A stretch of DNA of 64,000 nucleotides from Streptomyces himalayensis subsp. himalayensis (GCF_013778455.1 NZ_JACEHE010000021.1:1-64000), one strand, 5' to 3'; shown: positions 7,258-16,079, numbered from the stretch's first letter. Made by a program: numbers and translations. The notes: generated by a model not told the origin, from the sequence alone.

Positions 7258-8208
7258 ATGCGGTACGACTCCCCCCTCGCAGCCGTCGGCAACACGCCGC
7301 TCGTCCGGCTGCCCCGGCTCTCGCCGTCCGAGGACGTCCGGATCTGGGCGAAGCTCGAGGACCGCAACCCGACCGGCTCCGTCAAGGACCGCCCCGCGCT
7401 GTTCATGATCGAGCAGGCCGAGAAGGACGGCCGGCTCACGCCCGGCTGCACCATCCTCGAGCCCACCTCCGGCAACACCGGCATCTCGCTCGCCATGGCG
7501 GCCCGGCTCAAGGGCTACCGCATGGTGTGCGTCATGCCGGAGAACACCTCGCAGGAGCGCCGCGACCTGCTCGGCATGTGGGGCGCGGAGATCATCCCCA
7601 GCCCCGCCGCGGGCGGCTCCAACACCGCCGTACGCATCGCCAAGGAGCTCGCCGGGCAGCACCCGGACTGGGTGATGCTCTACCAGTACGGCAACCCGGA
7701 CAACGCGGGCGCGCACTACGCGACCACCGGCCCGGAGATCCTCGCCGACCTGCCGTCCGTCACGCACTTCGTGGCGGGCCTCGGCACGACGGGGACGCTC
7801 ATGGGCGTCGGCCGCTACCTGCGCGAGCACAAGCCGGACGTCAAGATCGTCGCCGCCGAGCCGCGGTACGACGACCTCGTCTACGGGCTGCGGAACCTCG
7901 ACGAGGGCTTCGTACCCGAGCTGTACGACGCGTCCGTGCTGACCACCCGCTTCTCGGTCGGCTCCGCCGACGCCGTGACCCGCACCCGGGAACTCCTCCA
8001 GCAGGAGGGGATCTTCGCGGGCGTCTCCACGGGCGCCGCGCTGCACGCCGCGATCGGCGTGGGGAAGAAGGCGGTCAAGGCGGGCGAGTCCGCGGACATC
8101 GTCTTCATCGTCGCCGACGGCGGCTGGAAGTACCTGTCGACCGGCGTCTACACCGCGGCCACGACGGAAGAGGCCATCGAGACGCTGCACGGGCAGCTCT
8201 GGGCCTGA
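7258..8208 (+). CDS. cysM: cysteine synthase, CysO-dependent type
   Basis: This 316-residue PLP enzyme of the beta family forms cysteine on CysO from O-phosphoserine and CysO-thiocarboxylate in the characterised mycobacterial enzyme. It has the PLP lysine in NPTGSVKDRPA, the substrate loop EPTSGNTGIS, the phosphate-binding GLGTTGTLMG and the C-terminal IVADGGWKYLSTGVY. Length and the opening SPLAAVGNTPLVRLPRLS match the family. Co-location with cysO and mec argues for the protein-bound sulfide route rather than free-sulfide OASS activity, although the latter cannot be excluded by sequence. Confidence 0.93.
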   Translation: MRYDSPLAAVGNTPLVRLPRLSPSEDVRIWAKLEDRNPTGSVKDRPALFMIEQAEKDGRLTPGCTILEPTSGNTGISLAMAARLKGYRMVCVMPENTSQERRDLLGMWGAEIIPSPAAGGSNTAVRIAKELAGQHPDWVMLYQYGNPDNAGAHYATTGPEILADLPSVTHFVAGLGTTGTLMGVGRYLREHKPDVKIVAAEPRYDDLVYGLRNLDEGFVPELYDASVLTTRFSVGSADAVTRTRELLQQEGIFAGVSTGAALHAAIGVGKKAVKAGESADIVFIVADGGWKYLSTGVYTAATTEEAIETLHGQLWA

Positions 8209-8225
8209 GCCGGCTTCGCCGGCTC
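8207..8225. terminator. hairpin overlapping the cysM stop codon
   Basis: A perfect 8-bp stem, GAGCCGGC and GCCGGCTC, closes a TTC loop. The 5' arm begins inside the TGA of cysM. It is compact enough to act as the terminator for the cysO-cysM unit, or to stall RNA decay. Confidence 0.5.
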
Positions 8226-8302
8226 GGCCCTGGGCCCCAGGCCCCGACGTGCGCGGTTTCCCGCGAACGCCGGGGCCGCGTTGCGTCTGCCCTCATCGCC
8301 CT

Positions 8303-8352
8303 AGGGGCACCTCCCAGGCCCTTGAGGCACTGGGGGAGGAACGACTGCCCAC
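8303..8352. repeat. interspersed palindromic repeat, copy 1
   Basis: A hairpin (CCTCCCAG with CTGGGGGAGG) is followed by GGAACGACTGCCCACAG. Nearly the same hairpin and tail recur at about 48017-48062, so this is one copy of a dispersed intergenic element. It sits between cysM and the convergent PemK-like gene. Confidence 0.7.
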
Positions 8353-8391
8353 AGACCACGCGCCGCGGAGCGCCTGCCCACGGGCCAGGCG

Positions 8392-8910
8392 CTACCCCGC
8401 GAGATGGCGGACCTGGTCCCACAGGACCGGGTCCGCCACGCCGGCCCGTCGCCGGAACTCCCATACGGCCACGTTCCGCAGTTCGTCCGTCTCCAGGAAG
8501 CTCGGGCGGCCCTGCGCATCGCCCACGGATCCCGGTGGCAGCGAGATCACGCCCGGGCGCTCGTCGCGGTACTTGCTGGTGATCTTGGCCACCAGCGCGG
8601 TGTCGCCGTGCACCGACAGCACCAGACACGGCCGGTCCTTGCCCCGCCCGGTACCCCGCGTCGCCCCGCCCGGCCTGACCGAGGCGCCACCGGCTCGCTC
8701 GTACGGCACGTTCGCCCACCAGATCTCCGCCGGCTTCGGCCTGGGTGCCACGCGCCGCCGCGGCTGCTCCGGCCGCTCACCGGGCCGTCCCGGCGGCCTG
8801 GTCCTGCCGCGCCGGCGCCGTACGCGGTACGGCCCCCAGCTGTCGACCAGCGCCGCGACCAGGGCGAGCAGCACCACGGCGGCCAGGGCGAGCCACCAGG
8901 ACGTGTCCAT
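8392..8910 (-). CDS. membrane-anchored PemK/MazF-like protein
   Basis: This 172-residue protein has one N-terminal membrane segment (about residues 5-23, WWLALAAVVLLALVAALVD), then a basic Arg/Pro-rich stretch. A C-terminal domain of the PemK/MazF type follows from about residue 62: IWWANVPYE, RPCLVLSV, ALVAKITSKYRDERPGVISL and a late SFLETDELRNV. MazF toxins are ribosome-independent mRNA endonucleases. Whether this anchored version cleaves RNA is unknown. No antitoxin gene is adjacent, and the only neighbours are convergent cysM and divergent metallo-hydrolase, so a regulatory or core role is more likely than a classical toxin pair. I placed the start at the ATG before the membrane segment. 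Confidence 0.8.
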   Translation of the reverse strand: MDTSWWLALAAVVLLALVAALVDSWGPYRVRRRRGRTRPPGRPGERPEQPRRRVAPRPKPAEIWWANVPYERAGGASVRPGGATRGTGRGKDRPCLVLSVHGDTALVAKITSKYRDERPGVISLPPGSVGDAQGRPSFLETDELRNVAVWEFRRRAGVADPVLWDQVRHLAG

Positions 8911-9113
8911 GTACCGACGGTACCGGCGGGCCCCGTCCGCTGCGCGCCCCGCCTCCCGCGCCCGTAACCGCACAGCCGTCCGATCCGGTGACACAGCAGG
9001 TGAGTTCGCCCACAACAGACCGTGACGGAGAAGCGACGGAGCCTTTTGCGCCTTACGCTCGACGCACCGCACGACCCCCGTTTTCTCATCCTGCCAGCGG
9101 AGGTTTCTGCTCC

Positions 9114-9866
9114 ATGAAGCTCACCGTCGTCGGCTGCTCGGGGTCGTTCCCGTCCGCGGAATCGGCCTGCTCGAGCTACCTCGTCGAGGCCGACGGCTTC
9201 CGGCTGCTCCTCGACATGGGCAACGGCGCCCTGGGCGAGTTGCAGCGCCACTGCGGTCTCTACGACCTCGACGCGATCTTTCTCAGCCATCTGCACGCCG
9301 ACCACTGCATCGACATGTGCGCCTACTTCGTGGCGCGCTACTACCGGCACGACGGCGGCCGCGCCGCTCCGATCCCCGTCTACGGACCCGAGGGCACGGA
9401 GCAGCGACTGACCACCGCGTACGGCGACACGCCCTCCGCGTCGTCGATGAGCGAGGTCTTCGACTTCCACACCGTCAAGCCGGGCACCTTCGAGATCGGC
9501 CCCTTCTCCGTGCACACGGAGAGAGTGCGCCATCCCGTCGAGGCGTACGGCATTCGCCTCGAGCACGGCGGTTCCTCGCTGACGTACTCCGGGGACACCG
9601 GTGTGTGCGACTCCCTGGTCGAACTCGCCGTGGACACCGATCTCTTCCTGTGCGAGGCCGCCTTCACCCACGGCAAGGAGAACATCCCCCATCTCCACCT
9701 CAACGGCCGCGAGGCGGGCCAGACCGCCCAGCGCGCAGGGGTCCGGCGCCTCCTCCTGACCCATATCCCGCCGTGGACGGACCCCGAGGTCAATCTGGCG
9801 GACGCCCGCGCGGTGTTCGACGGTCCGGCGGAACTGGCGGTGCCGGCGGCGACGTACGAGATCTGA
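9114..9866 (+). CDS. MBL-fold metallo-hydrolase
   Basis: This 250-residue protein of the metallo-beta-lactamase fold, RNase Z-like branch, has the metal motif SHLHADHC. Other ligand regions are RHPVEAYG, YSGDTGVCDSLV and LTHIPPWTD. The opening MKLTVVGCSGSFPSAES is typical of actinobacterial proteins annotated as cyclic-nucleotide or ribonuclease Z-like hydrolases. Substrate is not evident. GGAGG lies ten bases before the ATG at 9114. A strong bidirectional terminator separates it from nagE2. The stop codon lies in the first unit of a short tandem duplication. Confidence 0.85.
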   Translation: MKLTVVGCSGSFPSAESACSSYLVEADGFRLLLDMGNGALGELQRHCGLYDLDAIFLSHLHADHCIDMCAYFVARYYRHDGGRAAPIPVYGPEGTEQRLTTAYGDTPSASSMSEVFDFHTVKPGTFEIGPFSVHTERVRHPVEAYGIRLEHGGSSLTYSGDTGVCDSLVELAVDTDLFLCEAAFTHGKENIPHLHLNGREAGQTAQRAGVRRLLLTHIPPWTDPEVNLADARAVFDGPAELAVPAATYEI

Positions 9867-9900
9867 GGCGCTTCCCACGACTGAGAGGCGCGTCCCACGA
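9863..9900. repeat. near-duplicate units spanning the hydrolase stop
   Basis: The 18-bp unit at 9863-9880 (CTGAGGCGCTTCCCACGA) is followed by a 20-bp version at 9881-9900 with a two-base insertion and one substitution. The first unit begins one base before the TGA. Confidence 0.75.
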
Positions 9901-9906
9901 CCGATA

Positions 9907-9952
9907 CGGCCGAAGGCCCTCGGAACCTCCGGGTTCCGAGGGCCTTCGGCCG
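9907..9952. terminator. bidirectional terminator
   Basis: A perfect 21-bp inverted repeat (9907-9927 with 9932-9952) surrounds a four-base loop, between the ends of the convergent hydrolase and nagE2 genes. It is the strongest hairpin in this part of the window. Confidence 0.85.
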
Positions 9953-9987
9953 CTTGTGCGAGGGACTTCAGACGAGCACCGACCGGC

Positions 9988-11238
9988 TCACGCCTTGGTG
10001 AGGTCCTCGACCTCCTCCTCGGGCTCGCGGCCGGGGGTGGGGAGGTTGAACTTGGTGATCGCGAAGCGGAACACCGTGTAGTAGACGGCGGCGAAGACAA
10101 GGCCGATCGGGATGATCAGCCACGGCTTGGTGGCCAGGTTCCAGTTCAGCAGGTAGTCGATGGCGCCCGCGGAGAAGGTGAATCCGGCGTGGACGCCGAG
10201 CGCCCATGTCACGGCCAGCGAGATCGCGGTGAGCACCGCGTGGATCGCGTACAGCACCGGCGCGATGAACATGAACGAGAACTCGATCGGCTCGGTGACA
10301 CCCGTGACGAAGGAGGTCAGGGCGAGGGAGATCATCATGCCCAGGACGGCCTTGCGGCGCTCCGGGCGTGCGGAGTGCGCGATGGCGAGGGCGGCGGCCG
10401 GGAGACCGAACATCATGATCGGGAAGAAGCCGGACATGAACATACCGGCGTCCGGGTCGCCCGCGAAGAAGCGGTTCAGGTCGCCGTGGACGACCTCGCC
10501 CGCGGCGTTGGTGAAGTCACCGAGCTGGAACCAGGCGACGGTGTTCACGAACTGATGCATACCCACCGGGATCAGCGCACGGTTGATGGCGCCGAAGAGG
10601 CCGGCACCGGCGGCGCCGAGACCCGTCATCCACTCGCCGAAGCTGCTGATGCCCTCACCGATGGGCTCCCAGACCAGACCGAAGACGACGCCGACCAGGG
10701 TGCCGACGAAGGCCATGATGATCGGGACGAGCCGGCGCCCGTTGAAGAAGCCGAGCCAGTCGACCAGCTTGGTGCGGTGGAACTTCTGCCACAGCACGGC
10801 GGCCAGCAGACCCATGACGATGCCGCCGAGGACGCCCGGGTTGTTGTAGGTCGCGGCTATGTCGGCGCCGTCCTGGACCTTCGCCTCGGTGACCGGGAAG
10901 GCCTTCAGCACGTTGCTGTAGACGAGGAAGCCGACCAGCGCGGCGAGGGCGGTGGAGCCGTCGGACTTCTTGGCGAAGCCGATGGCGACACCGATGCAGA
11001 AGAGCATCGGCAGATTGTCGAAGACGGCGCCACCGGCGGTGGCGAAGACGGAGGCGACCTTGTCCCAGCCGAGCCCGTCGGCGCCGAAGACGTCCGGCTG
11101 GCCGAGGCGCAGCAGGATGCCCGCGGCGGGCAGCACGGCGATCGGCAGCTGCAGGCTGCGGCCGATCTTCTGCAGGCCCTGGAACAGACCCGAGCCCCAC
11201 TTCTTGGCGGGGGCGGCCGTAGCGGTGGCCGTACTCAT
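9988..11238 (-). CDS. nagE2: PTS N-acetylglucosamine transporter subunit IIC
   Basis: This 416-residue membrane permease of the glucose-family PTS EIIC type imports and, with EIIB, phosphorylates GlcNAc. Family blocks include LQKIGRSLQLPIAVLPAAGILLRLGQ split over the first helix, GVTEPIEFSFMFIAPVLY around the sugar site, and the C-terminal REPEEEVEDLTKA. No EIIA or EIIB domain is fused, so it depends on NagF for EIIB and on EIIA encoded elsewhere. In S. coelicolor the second of two tandem copies, nagE2, is the functional GlcNAc permease. I assign that name by position, farther from nagF. The ATG at 11238 has a GGAGG sequence and lies downstream of two dre sites. Confidence 0.9.
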   Translation of the reverse strand: MSTATATAAPAKKWGSGLFQGLQKIGRSLQLPIAVLPAAGILLRLGQPDVFGADGLGWDKVASVFATAGGAVFDNLPMLFCIGVAIGFAKKSDGSTALAALVGFLVYSNVLKAFPVTEAKVQDGADIAATYNNPGVLGGIVMGLLAAVLWQKFHRTKLVDWLGFFNGRRLVPIIMAFVGTLVGVVFGLVWEPIGEGISSFGEWMTGLGAAGAGLFGAINRALIPVGMHQFVNTVAWFQLGDFTNAAGEVVHGDLNRFFAGDPDAGMFMSGFFPIMMFGLPAAALAIAHSARPERRKAVLGMMISLALTSFVTGVTEPIEFSFMFIAPVLYAIHAVLTAISLAVTWALGVHAGFTFSAGAIDYLLNWNLATKPWLIIPIGLVFAAVYYTVFRFAITKFNLPTPGREPEEEVEDLTKA

Positions 11239-11298
11239 GCTTCCTCCATGTGCCAGGGTGCTGCCGGGGACATGGGAAGATGGGGTGGGCAGCATCCA

Positions 11299-11331
11299 CG
11301 TGGTCTACACCAGTCAGTGGTGTAGACCTGT
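11299..11331 (-). promoter_or_regulatory. two dre (DasR operator) sites upstream of nagE2
   Basis: Sites 11299-11314 and 11316-11331 each match the 16-bp DasR consensus ACTGGTCTAGACCAGT at 13 or 14 positions. They lie one base apart, 61-93 bases before the nagE2 start. DasR is a GntR-family repressor released by glucosamine-6-phosphate. Confidence 0.85.
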
Positions 11332-11397
11332 TTGTAGCACGGTGGGGGCTCGATGGTGAAGGCCGGATAAGGGTGAGATGTCTCCGTAACGGCGCGG

Positions 11398-11437
11398 CTA
11401 CGTCTTGGTGATGTGCTCTACGCCTTGGTGATGTCCT
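11398..11437. repeat. two tandem 20-bp units at the nagE1 3' end
   Basis: Units 11398-11417 and 11418-11437 differ at two bases. The right one contains the nagE1 stop and last codons. The left one is an extra copy past the stop, with its own in-copy TAG. Confidence 0.9.
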
Positions 11438-12707
11438 CGACCTCTTCCTCGGGCTCGCGGCCCGGGGTCTTCAGATCGAACCGCGTGATGGCGAACCGGA
11501 AGATCGCGTAATAGAGGACGGCGAAGCCCGCGCCGATGATGAGCAGCAGCCAGGGCTTGGTGGCCAGGCTCCAGTTGATGACGTAGTCGATCAGACCGGC
11601 CGAGAAACTGAACCCGTCCTTCGCGCCCAGCCCCCAGGACACCGCCATCGAAACTCCGGTCAGAAATGCGTGGATCACATACAGCACCGGCGCGATGAAC
11701 AGGAACGAGTACTCGATCGGCTCGGTGATGCCGGTGACGAACGAGGTCAGCGCGACGGACAGCATCATCCCGCCGACGTCCTTGCGACGATGGGGCTTCG
11801 CGCAGTGGTAGATGGCCAGCGCCGCCGCGGGCAGGGCGAACATCATGATCGGAAAGAATCCGGTCTGGAACTGACCGGCTGTCGGATCGCCCGCCAGGAA
11901 CCGGTTGATGTCGCCGTGCACCACCGTGCCGTCCGGCTTCGTGTACTGACCGAACTGGAACCACACGAAGGTGTTCAGGAACTGGTGCAGCCCGAAGACC
12001 AGCAGCGCACGGTTGGCCACGCCGAAGACGCCTGCGCCCCAGGAGCTCAGGTCCGAGAGCCACTCGCCGAAACCGGTCAGCCCGGCGCCGATGGGCGGCC
12101 ACACCCAGACGCACAGGCTGCCGAAGAGGAGCCCGATGAAGGCCATGATGATCGGGACGAGCCGGCGGCCGTTGAAGAAGCCGAGCCAGTCGACCAGCCT
12201 CGTGCGGTGGTACCGCTGCCAGACATACGCGGAGATCAGCCCCATGACGATGCCGCCGAAGACGCCCGGGTTCTGGTACGTGGCCGCCGTGAAGCCCTGG
12301 TTCTCGTAGTCCACGCAGCCGCCGCCGACCGCCTGGGTGCCGTCCGGGCAGTCCACCGGGAACGCCTGCAGCACCGCGTAGTAGACGAGGAACCCCGCGA
12401 CCGCGGCGAGCGCCGTCGACCCGTCCGCCTTCTTCGCCATGCCGATCGCGACGCCCACACAGAACAGCAGTGGCAGCCCCAGCTCGGAGTCGAGCAGGGC
12501 GCCGCCCGCGGCCGCGATGACCTTGGCGACGTCCGTCCAGCCCAGCCCCTCGTCCCCGAAGACGTCCGGCTGGCCGAGCCGGTTGAGGATGCCCGCGGCC
12601 GGGAGTACGGCGATGGGCAGCTGAAGGCTACGGCCCATCTTCTGCAATCCCTGGAACAGGCTGTTCCATCGGCTGCGCGCCGGGGCTGCCGCGCTCTCGG
12701 CACTCAT
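11418..12707 (-). CDS. nagE1: PTS N-acetylglucosamine transporter subunit IIC, second copy
   Basis: This 429-residue EIIC permease is clearly paralogous to the neighbouring nagE2, with the same LQKMGRSLQLPIAVLPAAGI start, GITEPIEYSFLFIAPVLY core and REPEEEVEDITKA end. It differs by an extra loop after LQAFPVDC that has two cysteines (CPDGTQAVGGGC). Its separate dre site indicates its own promoter rather than an operon with nagE2, whose start lies 180 bases beyond its stop. The paralogue may be a low-expression or differently specific permease, since only nagE2 is needed for GlcNAc transport in S. coelicolor. The ATG at 12707 has GGAGG close upstream. Confidence 0.88.
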   Translation of the reverse strand: MSAESAAAPARSRWNSLFQGLQKMGRSLQLPIAVLPAAGILNRLGQPDVFGDEGLGWTDVAKVIAAAGGALLDSELGLPLLFCVGVAIGMAKKADGSTALAAVAGFLVYYAVLQAFPVDCPDGTQAVGGGCVDYENQGFTAATYQNPGVFGGIVMGLISAYVWQRYHRTRLVDWLGFFNGRRLVPIIMAFIGLLFGSLCVWVWPPIGAGLTGFGEWLSDLSSWGAGVFGVANRALLVFGLHQFLNTFVWFQFGQYTKPDGTVVHGDINRFLAGDPTAGQFQTGFFPIMMFALPAAALAIYHCAKPHRRKDVGGMMLSVALTSFVTGITEPIEYSFLFIAPVLYVIHAFLTGVSMAVSWGLGAKDGFSFSAGLIDYVINWSLATKPWLLLIIGAGFAVLYYAIFRFAITRFDLKTPGREPEEEVEDITKA

Positions 12708-12798
12708 TCGGCGTCCTCCGGGGGCGTGGCGGGGTCGGTCCGGAGCTCCGGACCCGGAATTCCGGACCGGAACGGGCGGGGGTTGGCGGTGGTTGAAT

Positions 12799-12814
12799 AG
12801 TGGTGTAGACCAGT
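12799..12814. promoter_or_regulatory. dre (DasR operator) between nagE1 and nagF
   Basis: AGTGGTGTAGACCAGT matches the DasR consensus at 14 of 16 positions. It lies 92 bases before the nagE1 start and about 245 bases before nagF on the other strand, so it could control both. The remaining 350-base divergent interval contains no further gene. Confidence 0.85.
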
Positions 12815-13059
12815 GGGGGATGGCGGCCGGTGGCGCGTCGCGCAGGCGCGGCACCGTGTGCGCCATCCTTCGGTACGGGTGGGGTGACCGCTCGCGAAGT
12901 TGGGCCAACTGTGGGTTACCGTGACAAAGCGGTCATGGTGGGCCGAGTGGACCAGCGGTAAGTCGAGGCCGCGTCCTTCGCCGTACTGCGCGGGGCCACT
13001 CCACCGGCGGCAGCCGCCGCGGGCCCCGGACCCGGCAGGAATCACAGAGGGAGTAAGAA

Positions 13060-13293
13060 ATGGCCACCAAGGCTGAGAAGATCGTTGCCGGGCTCGGCGG
13101 CATCGACAACATCGAAGAGGTCGAGGGCTGCATCACCCGCCTGCGGACCGAGGTCGTCGACCCCAGCAAGGTCGACGAGGCCGCCCTGAAAGCCGCCGGA
13201 GCGCACGGCGTGGTCAAGATGGGCACGGCGATCCAGGTCGTCATCGGCACCGACGCCGACCCGATCGCAGCCGACATCGAAGACATGATGTGA
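13060..13293 (+). CDS. nagF: PTS N-acetylglucosamine-specific subunit IIB
   Basis: This 77-residue phosphocarrier passes phosphate from EIIA to GlcNAc bound in NagE. The phosphorylated cysteine is Cys24 in the canonical block EGCITRLRTEV. The C-terminal HGVVKMGTAIQVVIG is also typical of glucose-family EIIB. GGAGT lies ahead of the ATG with good spacing. It is divergent from nagE1 and shares the intergenic dre site. As a separate EIIB it shows that the streptomycete GlcNAc PTS is split into single-domain proteins. Confidence 0.95.
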   Translation: MATKAEKIVAGLGGIDNIEEVEGCITRLRTEVVDPSKVDEAALKAAGAHGVVKMGTAIQVVIGTDADPIAADIEDMM

Positions 13294-13307
13294 GCGAAAA
13301 CACCATC

Positions 13308-13349
13308 TGAGCCGGTGAGGGCACCCGCTGAGCCGGTGAGGGCACCCGC
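13308..13349. repeat. perfect 21-bp tandem duplication after nagF
   Basis: Units 13308-13328 and 13329-13349 are identical. They begin 15 bases after the nagF stop and precede the nagF terminator. Confidence 0.9.
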
Positions 13350-13399
13350 CCGCCCCTGAGCCACACCGCGCGCGACCGTCCGAGGGCGCCGGCCGAAAG

Positions 13400-13427
13400 C
13401 CCCGTTCCGCACCCGACCGGAACGGGG
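13400..13427. terminator. terminator after nagF
   Basis: CCCCGTTCCG pairs with CGGAACGGGG around an eight-base loop and is followed by TCTTC. It separates nagF from rph. Confidence 0.8.
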
Positions 13428-13456
13428 TCTTCACCATTCGGGCTAGGCTCATCAGC

Positions 13457-14188
<732 letters not shown>

Positions 14189-14209
14189 GAGCTCGCACCC
14201 CGGAAGGGC

Positions 14210-14239
14210 GACGGTGGCATCGGTGACGGTGCCATCGGT
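14210..14239. repeat. 15-bp tandem duplication after rph
   Basis: GACGGTGGCATCGGT and GACGGTGCCATCGGT are adjacent, with one mismatch, starting 21 bases after the rph stop. Confidence 0.8.
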
Positions 14240-14338
14240 AAAGAGGCAACCAAGAAGGCACCTTCCGGCGTTCATACAGATACGGGCGTACGGGCCACAC
14301 CGTGCGCCCGTCCGCAACCTCCGGGAGGAACCGCCCAC

Positions 14339-14731
14339 ATGGCATCGCGCCGCCGACGTAATCGCACCGCCGTCGCCCTGGCGAGCCTGGCGCTCGCCGC
14401 GCCGCTCGCCGCCGGCTGCAGCGCCGTCGACACGGCACTGGACTGCGTGCAGACCGCCGACTCCATAGCCGACAGCGTCACCGACCTCCAGCAGGCCGTC
14501 GACAACGCCGCCAACGACCCGACCCAGGCCCAGGAGTCGCTGGACTCCATCGAGAAGAACCTGGACGAGATCGGCGACAAGACCGACAACGCCGACGTCA
14601 GCAAGGCCGTCGACGACCTCGGCCAGGCCGTCGCCAACGTCCGCCAGGCCATCGAGAACGGCGACGAGACGCCGGACATCACCCCGGTCACGGACGCGGC
14701 GGGCGAACTGACGAAGGTGTGCACGCCGTAG
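14339..14731 (+). CDS. small secreted lipoprotein
   Basis: This 130-residue protein has a basic N-terminus, a short hydrophobic core and a lipobox LAAGC that places the lipidated Cys at residue 27. The mature part is acidic and almost entirely helical, with heptad-like spacing of hydrophobic residues, so it may form a coiled-coil on the cell surface. I recognise no domain. Its position between rph and rdgB is conserved in Streptomyces as far as I recall, but no function is known to me. A GGGAGG sequence lies ten bases before the ATG. Confidence 0.8.
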   Translation: MASRRRRNRTAVALASLALAAPLAAGCSAVDTALDCVQTADSIADSVTDLQQAVDNAANDPTQAQESLDSIEKNLDEIGDKTDNADVSKAVDDLGQAVANVRQAIENGDETPDITPVTDAAGELTKVCTP

Positions 14732-14811
14732 GGCACCGCCTCCGCCGGTACGGACGGGGGCCGGGTGCGGGCCGGAGTCCCGCACCCCTCCGCCCCCGCG
14801 ATACTGGTGGC

Positions 14812-15414
14812 ATGACCCGCCTGATCCTCGCCACCCGCAACGCCGGAAAGATCACCGAACTCAAGGCGATCCTCGCCGACGCAGGCCTCACCCATGACCT
14901 CGTCGGCGCGGACGCCTACCCGGACATCCCCGACGTCAAGGAGACCGGCGTCACCTTCGCCGAGAACGCCCTGCTCAAGGCCCACGCGCTGGCACAGGCC
15001 ACCGGCCTGCCCGCCGTCGCCGACGACTCGGGCCTCTGCGTCGACGTACTCGGCGGCGCCCCCGGCATCTTCTCCGCCCGCTGGGCGGGACGCCACGGCG
15101 ACGACCAGGCCAACCTGGAGCTCCTCCTGGCCCAGCTCGCCGACATCTCCGACGAACACCGCGCCGCCCACTTCGCCTGCGCCGCCGCCCTCGCCCTGCC
15201 GGACGGCACGGAACGCGTCGTGGAGGGCCGCCTCACGGGCACCCTCCGCCACACCCCCGCCGGCACGAACGGCTTCGGCTACGACCCGATCCTCCAGCCG
15301 GACGGCGAGACGCGCACGTGCGCGGAGCTCAGCCCCGAGGAGAAGAACGCGATCAGCCACCGGGGGAAGGCGTTCAGGGCGCTGGTGCCGGTGGTGCGGG
15401 AACTGCTGGCCTGA
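14812..15414 (+). CDS. rdgB: XTP/dITP pyrophosphatase (Ham1/RdgB)
   Basis: This 200-residue house-cleaning nucleotidase removes non-canonical purine triphosphates (ITP, XTP). The start MTRLILATRNAGKITELKAIL holds the nucleotide-binding TRNAGK. Further motifs are FAENALLKAHALA, ADDSGLCVDVLGGAPGIFSARW, the NGFGYDPIL block and the end AISHRGKAFRAL. The ATG at 14812 is used because the family begins here. A bidirectional terminator follows. Confidence 0.96.
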   Translation: MTRLILATRNAGKITELKAILADAGLTHDLVGADAYPDIPDVKETGVTFAENALLKAHALAQATGLPAVADDSGLCVDVLGGAPGIFSARWAGRHGDDQANLELLLAQLADISDEHRAAHFACAAALALPDGTERVVEGRLTGTLRHTPAGTNGFGYDPILQPDGETRTCAELSPEEKNAISHRGKAFRALVPVVRELLA

Positions 15415-15442
15415 GCAGTGGCACAGATGGACCGCTGAACAC

Positions 15443-15476
15443 GAAGACCCCGCCGGTCGTGCCGGACGGGGTCTTC
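15443..15476. terminator. bidirectional terminator between rdgB and tRNA-Leu
   Basis: GAAGACCCCG pairs with CGGGGTCTTC around a 14-base loop. It can terminate rdgB on the plus strand and tRNA-Leu on the minus strand. Confidence 0.8.
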
Positions 15477-15483
15477 GCGTACG

Positions 15484-15567
15484 TGCGGCCGGAGGGACTC
15501 GAACCCTCACGGGTGTTACCCCACTGGGACCTAAACCCAGCGTGACTGCCAGTTCCACCACGGCCGC
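15484..15567 (-). tRNA. tRNA-Leu, anticodon TAG
   Basis: The acceptor stem pairs GCGGCCG with CGGCCGC. The anticodon stem is CTGGG/CCCAG around the loop TTTAGGT, giving anticodon TAG. The T arm is GAGGGTTCGAGTCCCTC. The long variable arm (TGGGGTAACACCC) is the class II hallmark of leucine tRNA. CCA is not encoded after the discriminator A. Confidence 0.93.
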
Positions 15568-15611
15568 CTGCCGTCCGGTCATGCTACTGGCCGGACGGCC
15601 CGGGCCGGACC

Positions 15612-16079
15612 TCAGATCCCCAGATCCTTGATGATCTTGGCGACGTGGCCCGTGGCCCGCACGTTGTACAGGGCGCGCTCGACCTTGCCCTCCTCGTCCA
15701 CGATCACCGTGGAGCGGATGACGCCCATGTACGTCTTGCCGTAGTTCTTCTTCTCGCCGTACGCGCCGTAGGCCTCGGTGACCGTCTTCTCGGGGTCGGC
15801 CAGGAGGGTGACCTTCAGGTCCTCCTTGTCGCGGAACTTCGCGAGCTTCTCCGGCTTGTCGGGGGAGATGCCGATGACGTCGTAGCCGGCGCCCGCGAGC
15901 ACCTCGAGGTTGTCCGTGAAGTCGCAGGCCTGCTTGGTGCAGCCCGGGGTGAGGGCGGCCGGGTAGAAGTAGACGATGACCTTGCGGCCCTTGTGGTCGG
16001 CGAGGGAGACCTCGGTGCCGTCGGCGTCGGGCAGGGTGAAGGCGGGGGCGGTGTCGCCGGGCTGCAGTCGCTCGCTCAT
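15612..16079 (-). CDS. bcp: thioredoxin-dependent thiol peroxidase (Bcp/PrxQ)
   Basis: This 155-residue peroxiredoxin reduces hydroperoxides with electrons from thioredoxin. The peroxidatic cysteine is Cys47 in ALTPGCTKQ, and the second cysteine of the PrxQ type is Cys52 five residues later. Other family parts are GDTAPAFTLPDADG, KVIVYFYPA and the C-terminal TVIVDEEGKVERALYNV. The start at 16079 fits the family. The longer upstream frame is not coding. Confidence 0.95.
   Translation of the reverse strand: MSERLQPGDTAPAFTLPDADGTEVSLADHKGRKVIVYFYPAALTPGCTKQACDFTDNLEVLAGAGYDVIGISPDKPEKLAKFRDKEDLKVTLLADPEKTVTEAYGAYGEKKNYGKTYMGVIRSTVIVDEEGKVERALYNVRATGHVAKIIKDLGI

Noticed and set aside
12945..12960. 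Third dre-like half site before nagF (TGGACCAG)
   Set aside because: Only one half of the palindrome matches; the other half has no likeness to the consensus.
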